Origin: Duganella sp. BJB476
GTDB taxonomy: Bacteria; Pseudomonadota; Gammaproteobacteria; Burkholderiales; Burkholderiaceae_D
DNA length: 64,000 bases
Assembly: GCF_003416895.1 (NCBI RefSeq)
Contig: NZ_QVIO01000001.1
Coordinates: forward strand, 186,001 to 250,000
Direction: 5' to 3'
Numbering within the stretch: position 1 is the stretch's first letter; every line of letters starts with the position of its first letter. This document shows, one piece after another, positions 17,730 through 28,788 of this stretch. Made by a program: the position numbers and the translations under genes. The notes under the pieces were generated by a model that had not been told where the DNA came from, ran no database searches, and was given only the letters and a program-made list of their open reading frames with translations.

Positions 17730-19862
17730 TTACTTCGCGGTGGTCTGCGACAAAATGAAGGCGTAGGTATCGGCCGATTCCGCGTCTTGTTGCGCGCGGG
17801 TCGAGCCCATGCCGTGGCCGGCGTCGAAGTCCACCCGCAGTATCACCGGCTTGCCGCTGGCCGTCGCCGATTGCAGGCGCGCCGCCATCTTCGCCGGATG
17901 GAATGGCGCCACGCGCGGATCGGTCACGCCGGTGGTCAGCATGATGGCCGGGTACCTGGCGCCATCCACCACCTGCTGATAGCTGTCGATGCTCTTCAGC
18001 GCCTTGAAGCCGGCAGGATCGGCAATCGCACCCCACTCAGGCTCTTCGCCGTAGCCGTTCTGCTCCGCCACGTAGCGCAGCGGATTGTGCCAACCCACTC
18101 CCGATACCACCGCCGCAAACAGGTCCGGCCGCTCTTCCAGCGCGCGGCCCATGGTGATGCCGCCGGCCGAACGGCCGCCGATCGCCAGATGCTCCGGCGA
18201 GGTGTAGCCCTTGGCGTTCATGTCCTCGCACACGGCGATCAGGTCGCGCCAGGTGTTAGGCTTGTTTTCCAGCTGGCCGGCGCGGTGCCACTGGCGACCG
18301 AACTCGCCGCCGCCGCGCACATTGGCGTAGCCGATGATGGCGCCCTGGTCGGCCAGTGCCAGCGTGCGGCCCGCGAACGCCGGCGTGTACGCGGCCGAGC
18401 CGTAGCTGCCGTAGGCGGAGATGAAGGCCGGATTTTTACCGTCCATCTTCAGGCCTTTTTTGTAGATCAGGCTATACGGGATCTGCGTGCCATCCTTGGC
18501 GGTGGCGTAGCGACGCTCGGTGGTGTAGGCGCTGGTGTCGATGGCCGGTTTCGGCGTGATGCCGGTGTCGGTCATTTTGCCGTCGGCGGCCGCGTTCCAG
18601 ATGCCGGCAGGTTCCAGCCAGCCGGTCAGCACGGCCAGCACGCCCGGTGCGTTGGGATCGGCTTCGATCTCGCGCAGCGTGCCTTCGAAGGGCAGAGCGA
18701 TGGTGGTCAGCTTGCCGTCGTTGCCCAGGCGTTGCAGCGTGCTTGGGCCGCCGTCCATCGCCCGCAGGTACAGGCCGTCCTTGGCGCGCGCCATGCCTTG
18801 CAGGACCAGCTTCGACTCGGCCACTATCTCACTTGCCTTGGCCAGCGATGGTGCCTTGGCTGAGGTTTTCAGCAGGCGTCCGCGTGGATGGTCCTTGGTC
18901 GACAGCAGGTACAGGTCGTCGCCGTCCATGTCGACGTCGGTGACTTCATCGGCGAAGTCGGCCACCTGCTGCCATTTGGCCTTGCCCTTGATGACATCGC
19001 GCAGCGGTGCGGCGTAGATGCGCTTCTCGGGACGCACGTCGGCCAGTATCAGCAGCGCGGTGGCCGAGTGCAGCGAGGTGCCGATGTACGGCCCCTGGAT
19101 TTTTTCATAAGCGATTGCAGGATCGAGGCCGCGCTTCATCAGCAACGGGTCCTTGGCTGGATCGCCGCCCAGCTTGTGGAAGCGGGCCACCGAATCGAGG
19201 TAGCGTTCCGGCGTGTTGTTCTTGCCGGTCAGCTGGTTGTAGAAGAAGCCGGAGCTGTCGTCCAGCCAGCTGGGATTGGCGCCCTGCGTGTCGGCGATGC
19301 GTTCCTTGAGAATGGCGCCGGTGCGCACGTCCATGATCTGCAACACAGAGTCTTCGCTGCCGTCCTTGGACAGGCCGTAGACCAGCTTGCTGCCGTCCGG
19401 CGAGGCTTGCCACCAGTCCAGCGAGATGTGGCTGGTCTTGGTGTCGAGCTTGGTCGGATCGACCAGTACGCGGTCCTTGCCTCCTTCGCGCACGAACAGT
19501 TTGAAGTTGTTGGCGCCGGCCGGACGCTGCTGGTAGAACAGGCGCGCGCCGGCCTTCTGCACGCGGGCCGGCGTGGCCACGTCGCCGGACAGTTGCTGGA
19601 TGCGGGCCAGCAGCACGTCGCGTTTGGGCAGCGCGTCGAGCACACCGCGGGCGTGGGCGTTCTGTTGCTTGAGGTAGGGCAGCCACTCGGGGTCTTTGTC
19701 GTTTTCCATCCAGCGGTAGCGGTCGACCACGGCTTCGCCGAAGTAGGTGTCGCTGACTGGTTCAACCCGCGCCACCGGCGCGGCGGGAATGTCGGCCGCG
19801 AAGGCGGCGGAGACTGACAGGGCGAGGACCGCCCCGTACATCGTGCAAACAACTTTGCTCAT
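17730..19862 (-). CDS. Secreted prolyl oligopeptidase (S9A family)
   Basis: A 710-residue serine peptidase. An N-terminal signal peptide ends near SAAFAADIPAAP, followed by a beta-propeller domain (about 90-430) and a C-terminal alpha/beta hydrolase domain. The nucleophile is in GGRSAGGITMG, the acid in TDPRVAPFHPAK and the histidine in DFDAGHGMGSTR. It cuts short proline-containing peptides in the periplasm or outside. The start at 19862 gives a clean signal peptide; the frame stays open upstream to 20237, but that extension has no homology and runs antisense to the RDD gene. Stops directly against the pseudouridine synthase gene (convergent). Confidence 0.93.
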   Translation of the reverse strand: MSKVVCTMYGAVLALSVSAAFAADIPAAPVARVEPVSDTYFGEAVVDRYRWMENDKDPEWLPYLKQQNAHARGVLDALPKRDVLLARIQQLSGDVATPARVQKAGARLFYQQRPAGANNFKLFVREGGKDRVLVDPTKLDTKTSHISLDWWQASPDGSKLVYGLSKDGSEDSVLQIMDVRTGAILKERIADTQGANPSWLDDSSGFFYNQLTGKNNTPERYLDSVARFHKLGGDPAKDPLLMKRGLDPAIAYEKIQGPYIGTSLHSATALLILADVRPEKRIYAAPLRDVIKGKAKWQQVADFADEVTDVDMDGDDLYLLSTKDHPRGRLLKTSAKAPSLAKASEIVAESKLVLQGMARAKDGLYLRAMDGGPSTLQRLGNDGKLTTIALPFEGTLREIEADPNAPGVLAVLTGWLEPAGIWNAAADGKMTDTGITPKPAIDTSAYTTERRYATAKDGTQIPYSLIYKKGLKMDGKNPAFISAYGSYGSAAYTPAFAGRTLALADQGAIIGYANVRGGGEFGRQWHRAGQLENKPNTWRDLIAVCEDMNAKGYTSPEHLAIGGRSAGGITMGRALEERPDLFAAVVSGVGWHNPLRYVAEQNGYGEEPEWGAIADPAGFKALKSIDSYQQVVDGARYPAIMLTTGVTDPRVAPFHPAKMAARLQSATASGKPVILRVDFDAGHGMGSTRAQQDAESADTYAFILSQTTAK

Positions 19863-19912
19863 TTGTACCCCCTGTGGCGAAAGGCTTATTCTGCCACAGA
19901 AGATTGCAAGAA

Positions 19913-20440
19913 TTACACCGCCGGCACGGTCTTCTTTTTCTTTTCCAGCGGCGGCAGCTGGACCAGGCGGGTGCCGGTCAGTTTGTCGTGCAGGAATTGG
20001 CGGTCCTGGTCGAGGAAGGCCGTCAGCGACCACAGCAGGATGCCGGCGCCGACCGCGCCCAGCGCCTGCCATTTGTGCAGGTCCAGCACCAGCGACACCA
20101 GCAGCGCCGGCAGCACCCACATCCAGCTCAGCAGGTAGCGCACGGCGGCCGCTTGCAGCGACAGGTGATTGTGGCCGGGACGCACGACTTTCAGGCGCCA
20201 GGTTTTCATCGCCAGCGTCTGGCCGTCGCGGCTCCACTGGTGGATGAAGTAGGCGCCCAGCACCAGGAAGGCCAGCGCCTGGCGCATGTGCTCCAAGGTA
20301 GGCGTGTGGTTGCCGTGGACGGCGACTTCAAAGATCAGGAAGGGCAGGAACAGCACCGCGAAACCCAACAGGGTTTCGTAGACCATCGAAATCAGACGGC
20401 GCTTGACGGTGGGGATGGTGACAGCCGGATTATTTGACAT
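19913..20440 (-). CDS. RDD family membrane protein
   Basis: A 175-residue protein with an N-terminal RRLISMVYETLLG segment corresponding to the Arg-Asp-Asp motif region (here R-x-x-x-x-x-x-E), and several hydrophobic helices around 25-45, 55-75 and 105-130, typical of RDD proteins. A basic tail EKKKKTVPAV ends it. Function is not established for the family. It overlaps the DUF3106 gene by 11 bases and closes the sigma-factor cluster. Confidence 0.8.
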   Translation of the reverse strand: MSNNPAVTIPTVKRRLISMVYETLLGFAVLFLPFLIFEVAVHGNHTPTLEHMRQALAFLVLGAYFIHQWSRDGQTLAMKTWRLKVVRPGHNHLSLQAAAVRYLLSWMWVLPALLVSLVLDLHKWQALGAVGAGILLWSLTAFLDQDRQFLHDKLTGTRLVQLPPLEKKKKTVPAV

Positions 20441-21218
20441 TGCTGGTGGCGGGTGGAGCAGGCGGCACGGGCGCCGAAGCGGCTGGCGCGATCACCGGCG
20501 CTACGTTCGATGCGTTGGGGATCGCAGCGCCGGTGGCGGGATCGATGGCAGGCGCGGCGGCAGGCGCGCCGCCTGCGGTGGCCGTCGTTGCAGCCGGCGC
20601 CGTGGAAGGGCCGGCGCCGGTGGTCGGCACAGCCGGCTTGATCGGCGCCACGGTTTTCATCTTGCTCTGGGCTGGCGTCGGCAGGTTGGCGACTTGCTTC
20701 TTCGTCGCCGCCTTGGCCGCCAGTTCCTTTTTCTGTTCTTCAGGCAGCTGCTGGTACGACTCCCACTGCGTGGATTTCTGCGACGGATCGAGCTTCTGCG
20801 CGCGGGTGAAGTTCTGGCGTACCTGGCGGCGTTCTTCCGGCGTCATCTTGACCCATTCGCGCATGCGTTCCTGCACGCGGGCCTGCTCGTCCGGCTTCAT
20901 CGACGCATAGCGCTTGCCGATGCCCAGCCATTTTTGCTTGCGGATCGGCTCCATCTGGTCCCATTCGGGCGCCAGCGGCTCCAGCGCCTGCTGTTGCTCA
21001 GGCGTCAAATCCTTCCACATGGTTTTTTCCGGCGACTTGGCCGACGCGTGCTTGCCCGCCGCTACGCCCGGCTGCGCGCCGGAAGCGGAAGAACTCGGCG
21101 CGGCAGGCTGGGCCGGCGTTTCAGAACGGCCGCAGCCGACCAACGCCGCGCTCGCCGCTGCTATCGTCAACACCACTACCGTTCCAGCGCCCCATTTTGC
21201 GCGACCGCTCAATCCCAT
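20430..21218 (-). CDS. DUF3106-containing probable lipoprotein
   Basis: A 262-residue protein. An N-terminal hydrophobic stretch ends in LVGC (lipobox-like, Cys at about 29). The central region (about 60-170) is helical and charged with repeated WxxLTPEQQQAL and MTPEERRQV type motifs, as in DUF3106. The C-terminal third is Ala/Pro/Thr-rich and low in complexity. The repeated T/S-P-E-E/Q pattern resembles periplasmic Spy/CpxP-like helices, but that is only an analogy. Between DUF3619 (5-bp gap) and RDD (11-bp overlap) genes in one operon. Confidence 0.8.
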   Translation of the reverse strand: MGLSGRAKWGAGTVVVLTIAAASAALVGCGRSETPAQPAAPSSSASGAQPGVAAGKHASAKSPEKTMWKDLTPEQQQALEPLAPEWDQMEPIRKQKWLGIGKRYASMKPDEQARVQERMREWVKMTPEERRQVRQNFTRAQKLDPSQKSTQWESYQQLPEEQKKELAAKAATKKQVANLPTPAQSKMKTVAPIKPAVPTTGAGPSTAPAATTATAGGAPAAAPAIDPATGAAIPNASNVAPVIAPAASAPVPPAPPATSNVK

Positions 21219-21223
21219 GCTGG

Positions 21224-21625
21224 TTACTCGCTTTGGGTCAGGTAGGCGTTAAAACCGTGGTCCAGATAGGCGGACAACGGCAATTCGTCCGACAGCACGG
21301 CGGCGTCGAGCTCGGCCAAGTCGGCCACGCGCTGTTCCTGCTCGTACTGGTAGATGCCGACCAGGCCGCCGACCAACACCAGCAGCGGCAGCGCCACGCC
21401 CATGCGGGTCATCCAGGTGAACGAGAAGAAGCCGGTGCCGGCGCCAGCCAGTGCATTCTTGCTGACGCGCACCTTCAGCGGCGCTTCCACGTGGGCTTTC
21501 TTGCGGGCGAGCGCCTGCTTGCGCGCTTGCGCCAGGCGGTCGGTGGTCGATGCGGGCAGATCGTCCAGGTGCTCATTGAGCGCGTGGCGCACCTTGTAAG
21601 CGAAATTCAGATCGTCGGTGTTCAT
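21224..21625 (-). CDS. DUF3619 single-pass membrane protein, possible anti-sigma factor
   Basis: A 133-residue protein: N-terminal cytoplasmic segment with FAYKVRHALNEHLDDLP and an Ala/Lys/Arg-rich region, one transmembrane helix around 72-92 (MGVALPLLVLVGGLVGIY), and an acidic C-terminal part. The start at 21625 follows AAGGGA (a good SD), and its ATG overlaps the sigma-factor stop by four bases. Position right after a sigma gene and the N-in single-span topology suggest an anti-sigma role; no classical zinc-binding anti-sigma motif is present. Known as DUF3619. Confidence 0.8.
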   Translation of the reverse strand: MNTDDLNFAYKVRHALNEHLDDLPASTTDRLAQARKQALARKKAHVEAPLKVRVSKNALAGAGTGFFSFTWMTRMGVALPLLVLVGGLVGIYQYEQEQRVADLAELDAAVLSDELPLSAYLDHGFNAYLTQSE

Positions 21626-22191
21626 AATGTTATTCCCTTGGCTTTTAGCGATTCGGCGAGCGTATGTGTTGCGCGTGAGCAATGTGTCTTCACGCTCCCC
21701 TCGGAACATCCCATCGCTTCGGCTGTTTCGGCCACGTCCATGTCCTGCCAATAACGCATAAGGAAGGCTTCCCGTTGACGCGCCGGAAGCTTTTGTACTT
21801 CGGCATCGATCAACGCCAGCATCTGCTGGCGCTCGATCTTGTCCGCGCTGGACTCGGCGGCCTCGGAACCCTCTTCGGCGGCATACGATTCGAGCATGTC
21901 GAAATCGTCATGGTCGTCGCCGGACGGGCCCATGCCCGAGAACAGGCTGACCCAGGTGTTGCGGACCTTTTCCCTGCGGAAATAATCGAGGATGGTGGTT
22001 TGCAGGATGCGCTGGAACAGCATCGGCAGCTCGGCGGCCGGCTTGTCGCCGTATTTTTCGGCGAGCTTGATCATCGCGTCCTGCACGATGTCCAATGCGG
22101 ACTCGTCCTTGCGCACTGCATAGACGGCTTGTTTAAAGGCACGCCGCTCGACGTTTTCGAGAAAGTCGGATAATTCTTTGTCTGTGGCCAT
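21622..22191 (-). CDS. RNA polymerase sigma factor, ECF/sigma-70 type
   Basis: A 189-residue sigma factor. Region 2 covers about 8-80 (RRAFKQAVYAVRKDESALDIVQDAM, with an ILDYFRREK -10 recognition helix), an acidic linker of about 40 residues follows (GDDHDDFDMLESYAAEEGSE), and region 4 (about 130-185) has LPARQREAFLMRYWQDM plus the helix-turn-helix SEGSVKTHCSRATHTL. No region 1 or 3, so ECF-like. It heads an operon with DUF3619, DUF3106 and RDD genes, a combination conserved in Burkholderiales. Its targets are unknown. Confidence 0.9.
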   Translation of the reverse strand: MATDKELSDFLENVERRAFKQAVYAVRKDESALDIVQDAMIKLAEKYGDKPAAELPMLFQRILQTTILDYFRREKVRNTWVSLFSGMGPSGDDHDDFDMLESYAAEEGSEAAESSADKIERQQMLALIDAEVQKLPARQREAFLMRYWQDMDVAETAEAMGCSEGSVKTHCSRATHTLAESLKAKGITL

Positions 22192-22701
22192 GCGTCGGGT
22201 GTGGATACTGCCGGGAAAGCCGGCGCTGGGCCGCTAGGGGGCGGCTCGTGAACTGAGCGCATGCTAGCAAAAATTAGCCATTTCTGCATGGTTTTTGCGG
22301 CTTCGACGATGCAAAATGTACCGAAGCAGGGATTTTTTCGATATTTCCCTTGCCCAAACGGGGCCGCCGGGTGTACCGTATGGGACGCTTTGAACACCCC
22401 GAAGCTCTATGGTCTGGTCGCAGTTGGCACACAACGCCGCAATCGACGAGACGCGCTTTCATATGTCAGCAGTTTGCTCTAACCCGTGCCACAAGCGCGA
22501 GAGGTACGCAGAACCGCTACAGACAGATCCAGCCAAACGAGAGTTTGCAGCTAGCACTGCTTTGCACGTCACTACGGTTGACGGAAGAGGCAGGTGTGAC
22601 TGCAGAAAAAAAGGGAAGCAGGGCAATGCTGTAGAGGTGGGCCTACTTCGTTAGGAAAGAGCATCCGATCAATCTCCTATGGACCTTGAAAGGAATGTTT
22701 C
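22192..22701. other. 510-bp divergent intergenic region between sigma operon and ilvI
   Basis: No credible gene is seen; short open frames on both strands lack ribosome-binding sites and coding character. Base composition is less GC-rich than the flanking genes. It must contain the promoters of both the sigma operon and ilvIHC, but no hexamer pair stands out. The ilvI end carries a good SD (AAAGGA at 22689-22694). A long untranslated ilv leader is possible, yet no Leu/Val/Ile-rich leader peptide followed by a terminator was found. Confidence 0.6.
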
Positions 22702-24444
<1,743 letters not shown>

Positions 24445-24445
24445 G

Positions 24446-24937
24446 ATGCGACACATTATCTCTGTCTTGCTGGAAAACGAAGCCGGCGCGCTGTCGCGCG
24501 TGGTGGGCCTGTTCTCTGCCCGCGGCTACAACATTGAAACGCTGACCGTGGCGCCGACCGAAGACGCGACCCTGTCGCGGATGACCATCGTCACCACCGG
24601 CTCGGACGACATCATCGAACAGATCACCAAGCACCTGAATCGCCTGATCGAGGTGGTGAAGGTGGTCGACCTGACCGAAGGCCAGCACATCGAACGCGAA
24701 CTGATGTTGATCAAGGTGCGCGCGGTGGGCAAGGAGCGTGAAGAGATGAAGCGCACGGCGGACATCTTCCGCGGCCGCATCATCGACGTCACCGAGAAGA
24801 CCTACACGATCGAACTGACCGGCGCCAAGAGCAAGCTCGACGCGTTCATCGATTCGATCGACCGCGCCTCCATCCTGGAGACGGTACGTACCGGCGGTTC
24901 CGGCATCGGACGCGGCGAACGCATCCTCAAAGTTTAA
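24446..24937 (+). CDS. ilvH: Acetolactate synthase, small regulatory subunit
   Basis: A 163-residue regulatory subunit. The N-terminal ACT domain starts MRHIISVLLENEAGALSRV and includes FSARGYNIETL; the C-terminal domain includes ELMLIKVRAV. It binds valine for feedback inhibition and activates IlvI. Lies one base after ilvI and 31 bp before ilvC. Confidence 0.96.
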   Translation: MRHIISVLLENEAGALSRVVGLFSARGYNIETLTVAPTEDATLSRMTIVTTGSDDIIEQITKHLNRLIEVVKVVDLTEGQHIERELMLIKVRAVGKEREEMKRTADIFRGRIIDVTEKTYTIELTGAKSKLDAFIDSIDRASILETVRTGGSGIGRGERILKV

Positions 24938-24959
24938 ACAAATTCAAAAATACTACTAA

Positions 24960-25985
<1,026 letters not shown>

Positions 25986-26001
25986 GCTTTATCTTCGATG
26001 C

Positions 26002-26031
26002 AAAAAAACCGGCGCGAGCCGGTTTTTTTTT
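26002..26031 (+). terminator. Intrinsic terminator after ilvC
   Basis: A7 then CCGGC-GCGA-GCCGG followed by nine T residues, starting 17 bp after the ilvC stop. The A and T tracts extend the stem, so it would also work in the opposite direction for the minus-strand lgt-like operon ending at 26099. Confidence 0.93.
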
Positions 26032-26098
26032 GGCTTTCGTACCTGGGCATAAAGACTGTATCTTCGTCACGGGTGCGGCCGGCGTATTTGCGGCCGGA

Positions 26099-26920
26099 TT
26101 AATTTGTAGGTGAATAAAGCATTTCGCCCTTGCTGAAGCCCTGCGACGATATCAGCAGTTTCTTGATGGCTGGGCTGCTCAAAATATAGTACCCCTCGCC
26201 GCAACTGGCGTTCTCGCCGGGTACCGACGGGAACTCGACGATAATCTCGTGGTTGCTTAAAATCGAGACGGCATCCCACTCGAATTGCCGGTTGCGCCGG
26301 CAGTTTCCGAGATCATCGATATTTAATGCGGGCGTCTCCCTGAAGCTGCGTTCGATACTTTGCTCCAGCATTTGAGTCAGCTGGCCTTTTGCACCTCGTT
26401 TGAAGAGAGATTCCGCCTGTACCTGTTGTCCACTGAGATAGTCAAAAATCGGATGGGTTAATCCATGCGAGGGGTGTGCTGCACCTGACATCTCGGTGTA
26501 ATGGGTGAAGGTGATGTGTCGTGCAAATCGCCGGGACGGCATTAATACTGATTGAGTCAGCGCGGCTTCGCGCGCCGCTTTCTCTTGCGACAGCAGTGCG
26601 ATCACAGCAGAGTCCTTGCTGGCCGTGGCTTTTGGCGACCAGATGTCGTCGTACGAAAACAGCTGTTGCAGCGAAATAGTGCGCGCCCATGCATTCAATT
26701 TTTCAAGGCGAACTTTGTCGAGGCTTTTAAAGACCGGGTAGTTCCATGTAATGCTGTATCCGCCCGCGTAGGAGTCTTCCAATGGTTCACCGGCCCATGG
26801 CGGCACTTCACCGCCGCCTGTCAGGCGCACTGTCGGTTGTCCTCCTACCGATTCAGCATGGGTGAACGGAGCGCACAGCGCGAACCCGCCAGCTATCAGC
26901 GCGATGGAAATCCGCTTCAT
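26099..26920 (-). CDS. Secreted DUF3298-like protein
   Basis: A 273-residue protein with a clear signal peptide (MKRISIALIAGGFALCAPFT, cleavage near HAES). The region around 145-185, GAAHPSHGLTHPIFDYLSG followed by QQVQAESLFK, matches the DUF3298 pattern (histidine/glycine-rich turn, then a phrase like FDLKTGKxLxLxDLF), seen in PdaC- and RsiV-type extracytoplasmic domains. Two cysteines (CRRN and ASCGEG) could form a disulfide. Its start overlaps the upstream Lgt-like gene stop by four bases. A role in cell-envelope sensing or binding is possible; no enzyme motif is visible. Confidence 0.65.
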   Translation of the reverse strand: MKRISIALIAGGFALCAPFTHAESVGGQPTVRLTGGGEVPPWAGEPLEDSYAGGYSITWNYPVFKSLDKVRLEKLNAWARTISLQQLFSYDDIWSPKATASKDSAVIALLSQEKAAREAALTQSVLMPSRRFARHITFTHYTEMSGAAHPSHGLTHPIFDYLSGQQVQAESLFKRGAKGQLTQMLEQSIERSFRETPALNIDDLGNCRRNRQFEWDAVSILSNHEIIVEFPSVPGENASCGEGYYILSSPAIKKLLISSQGFSKGEMLYSPTN

Positions 26921-27816
26921 GATAAATGGTCTTTCATGTTGCCGGCCGCAGCAGGCGCGCGCGGGCTGAGAATCACCGCGCCGATAGCACCCATTGCAAT
27001 CAACGATGCCGCGATGATCTCCGCCTGCGTGGCATGCAGGCCGGCGACATTAAGCACCGGGTTGACCCGGATCTGCTCGATCAGCAAGCGCTCCACGCCG
27101 GCCAGCATCAAATACACAGAGAACAGCCAGCCGATGCGGAACGCGTGCTTGCGCAGCGCCCACAACACGGCGAAGCACAGCAGCGCCATCGCGGTTTCAT
27201 AGATCGGCGTCGGATACACGCCGGGCAGGGCGATCAGCTCGCCGTAGATGTTGTTGTCGTAGGTTTGCGCCCACAGCCAGGTCGGCAGCCAGTCCGGCTT
27301 GAGCGCCATATTGGCTGCGATACCCCAGTCGCCGTCGCCCGACACCTGGCAGCCGATGCGGCCGATGGCGTAGCCGATCATCATCGCCGGCGCCGCTGCG
27401 TCCAGCAGCGGACGCACCGGCAAACGCCAGCGCCGCACGCACACCATGCCGGCCAGCGTGCCCACGATCAGCCCGCCGAAAATGCTCAGGCCCGAGCGCG
27501 TGAAGATCATGCTCATCGGATCGGCCGCAAACTGGGTGGTGTGCTCCAGGATGTGGAACAGGCGCGCGCCGAATATGCCGGCCGCCAGCACCACCATCGT
27601 CAGGTCGCTGACCACGTCCTGCGGCGGCGTCTCGCGGCCGCGCACGCGCGCCGGCCCGATCTGGCCCGCATCGTACAGACGCTTGAGCTCGGCCCGCAGC
27701 AGCGCTCCCGCCGCCAGCGCGCCCAGGGCCACGAACAGTCCGAAGGTCGCCAACGGCAGCGGCAGTTCATAGCCTGTCCAGGCCTGGATCACATCACTCA
27801 AATACGGATACGACAT
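26917..27816 (-). CDS. Prolipoprotein diacylglyceryl transferase-family protein (Lgt paralogue)
   Basis: A 299-residue integral membrane protein with about seven helices. Lgt landmarks are recognisable: SIFGGLIVGTLAG in place of SFHGGLIGV, GYAIGRIGCQVSGD in place of the GRLGNFINGE signature, and ERLLIEQIR near the C-terminus. The arginines corresponding to E. coli Arg143 and Arg239 are kept, but the position of His103 is Phe and the signature Asn is Cys. This suggests a non-canonical paralogue rather than the housekeeping enzyme. The start at 27816 (MSYPYLSDVIQAW) is preferred to 27879 since the family similarity begins there. Forms a two-gene operon with the DUF3298-like gene. Confidence 0.72.
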   Translation of the reverse strand: MSYPYLSDVIQAWTGYELPLPLATFGLFVALGALAAGALLRAELKRLYDAGQIGPARVRGRETPPQDVVSDLTMVVLAAGIFGARLFHILEHTTQFAADPMSMIFTRSGLSIFGGLIVGTLAGMVCVRRWRLPVRPLLDAAAPAMMIGYAIGRIGCQVSGDGDWGIAANMALKPDWLPTWLWAQTYDNNIYGELIALPGVYPTPIYETAMALLCFAVLWALRKHAFRIGWLFSVYLMLAGVERLLIEQIRVNPVLNVAGLHATQAEIIAASLIAMGAIGAVILSPRAPAAAGNMKDHLS

Positions 27817-27951
27817 GTCAGCTTTCAAAAAGGAGTCCGGCGGAACTTTAGCACATGGGAGTTTGTTACAAACACTCACTATGTCTTACATATCTTGTAG
27901 GTAATTTCAGGTAAAGTTCTCCTTGTTGTAATTTTAACTTTGGAGCCCGCA

Positions 27952-28719
27952 ATGACCGTCATGAAAACAATCGCCGCAGCCGCTGCCGCCTCCTTCGCGC
28001 TCGCCGCACACGCCGCCCCGCTTGAATCGCTGCCGACCTCCGGCACGCTGGTCGTGGTGCCGGCCTTCGGCGAAGTCAAGCACGCCAATGATCAAGCGGT
28101 CGCCACCTTGGCGATCGAAGAGCAGGACAAGGACAAGGCCGCCGCCGCTTCGCGCGTCAACCTGAAAATGAAACAGGGCCTGGACATCGTCAAGAAGGAA
28201 GACCCGAGCGCCAGCCTGAAAACCCAGGGCTACTACACCTATCCGGTCTATCCCGAGGAACGTCCAACGATCAATGGCCAGTCGTCCAAGCCGCGCGTGC
28301 CGACCGCCTGGCGCGTGGGCCAGTATCTGCAAGTGACCACCACCAACCTGGAGAGGCTGCCGAAAACCGTGGCCGCGGCCCAGAAGATCCTGACCCTGAA
28401 CGGCCTGCAATTCGGCCTGACGCCGGAAACCACGCGCCAGCTGGACGACCAGCGCATCGCCGCCACCTACAAAAACCTGAACGAGCGCATCAACTCGATC
28501 GCCAGCGCGATGGGCCGCAAGGTCGGCGACGCCGTGCTTGACACCGTCGACTTCGAAGGCTCGGGCAACTACGCCCAGGAACGCATGGGCGGCGCACCGG
28601 CGCCGATGATGATGCGCTCGGCCAAGATGTCGGACGCCGCCGATGTGGCCGAGCCAAGTTTCGAGCCGGGCGAAACCACGCTGCAAATGAACCTGGTGGG
28701 CAAGGTTCGCTTCAAGTAA
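27952..28719 (+). CDS. SIMPL-domain periplasmic protein, copy 1
   Basis: A 255-residue protein with an N-terminal signal peptide (cleavage near AAHAAPLES). It shows the SIMPL/DUF541 layout: beta strand VVVPAFGEVKHANDQAVATLAIEEQDKD, helix with AAASRVNLKMKQGLDIVK, then TQGYYTYPVY and WRVGQYLQVTT, and the late SGxMGRKVGDAVLDTV helix. The start at 27952 follows GGAG (27942-27945). Function of the family is unclear (oligomeric ring in a Brucella homologue). It is directly followed by a close paralogue, about three quarters identical by eye. Confidence 0.82.
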   Translation: MTVMKTIAAAAAASFALAAHAAPLESLPTSGTLVVVPAFGEVKHANDQAVATLAIEEQDKDKAAAASRVNLKMKQGLDIVKKEDPSASLKTQGYYTYPVYPEERPTINGQSSKPRVPTAWRVGQYLQVTTTNLERLPKTVAAAQKILTLNGLQFGLTPETTRQLDDQRIAATYKNLNERINSIASAMGRKVGDAVLDTVDFEGSGNYAQERMGGAPAPMMMRSAKMSDAADVAEPSFEPGETTLQMNLVGKVRFK

Positions 28720-28788
28720 TCCCCGGTGCGCGGCGGCGCATGTTGATGTACAGTTACGATTGCCTTTCTATTAATCCCGGAGATCGTA

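Noticed and set aside
19863..20237. N-terminal extension of the prolyl oligopeptidase
   Set aside because: It would place 125 extra residues before a perfect signal peptide and lies on the same strand as, but in another frame of, the RDD gene.
22261..22650. Small open frames or an ilv leader peptide in the 510-bp gap
   Set aside because: No SD, no run of Leu/Val/Ile codons and no attenuator-like terminator before ilvI.
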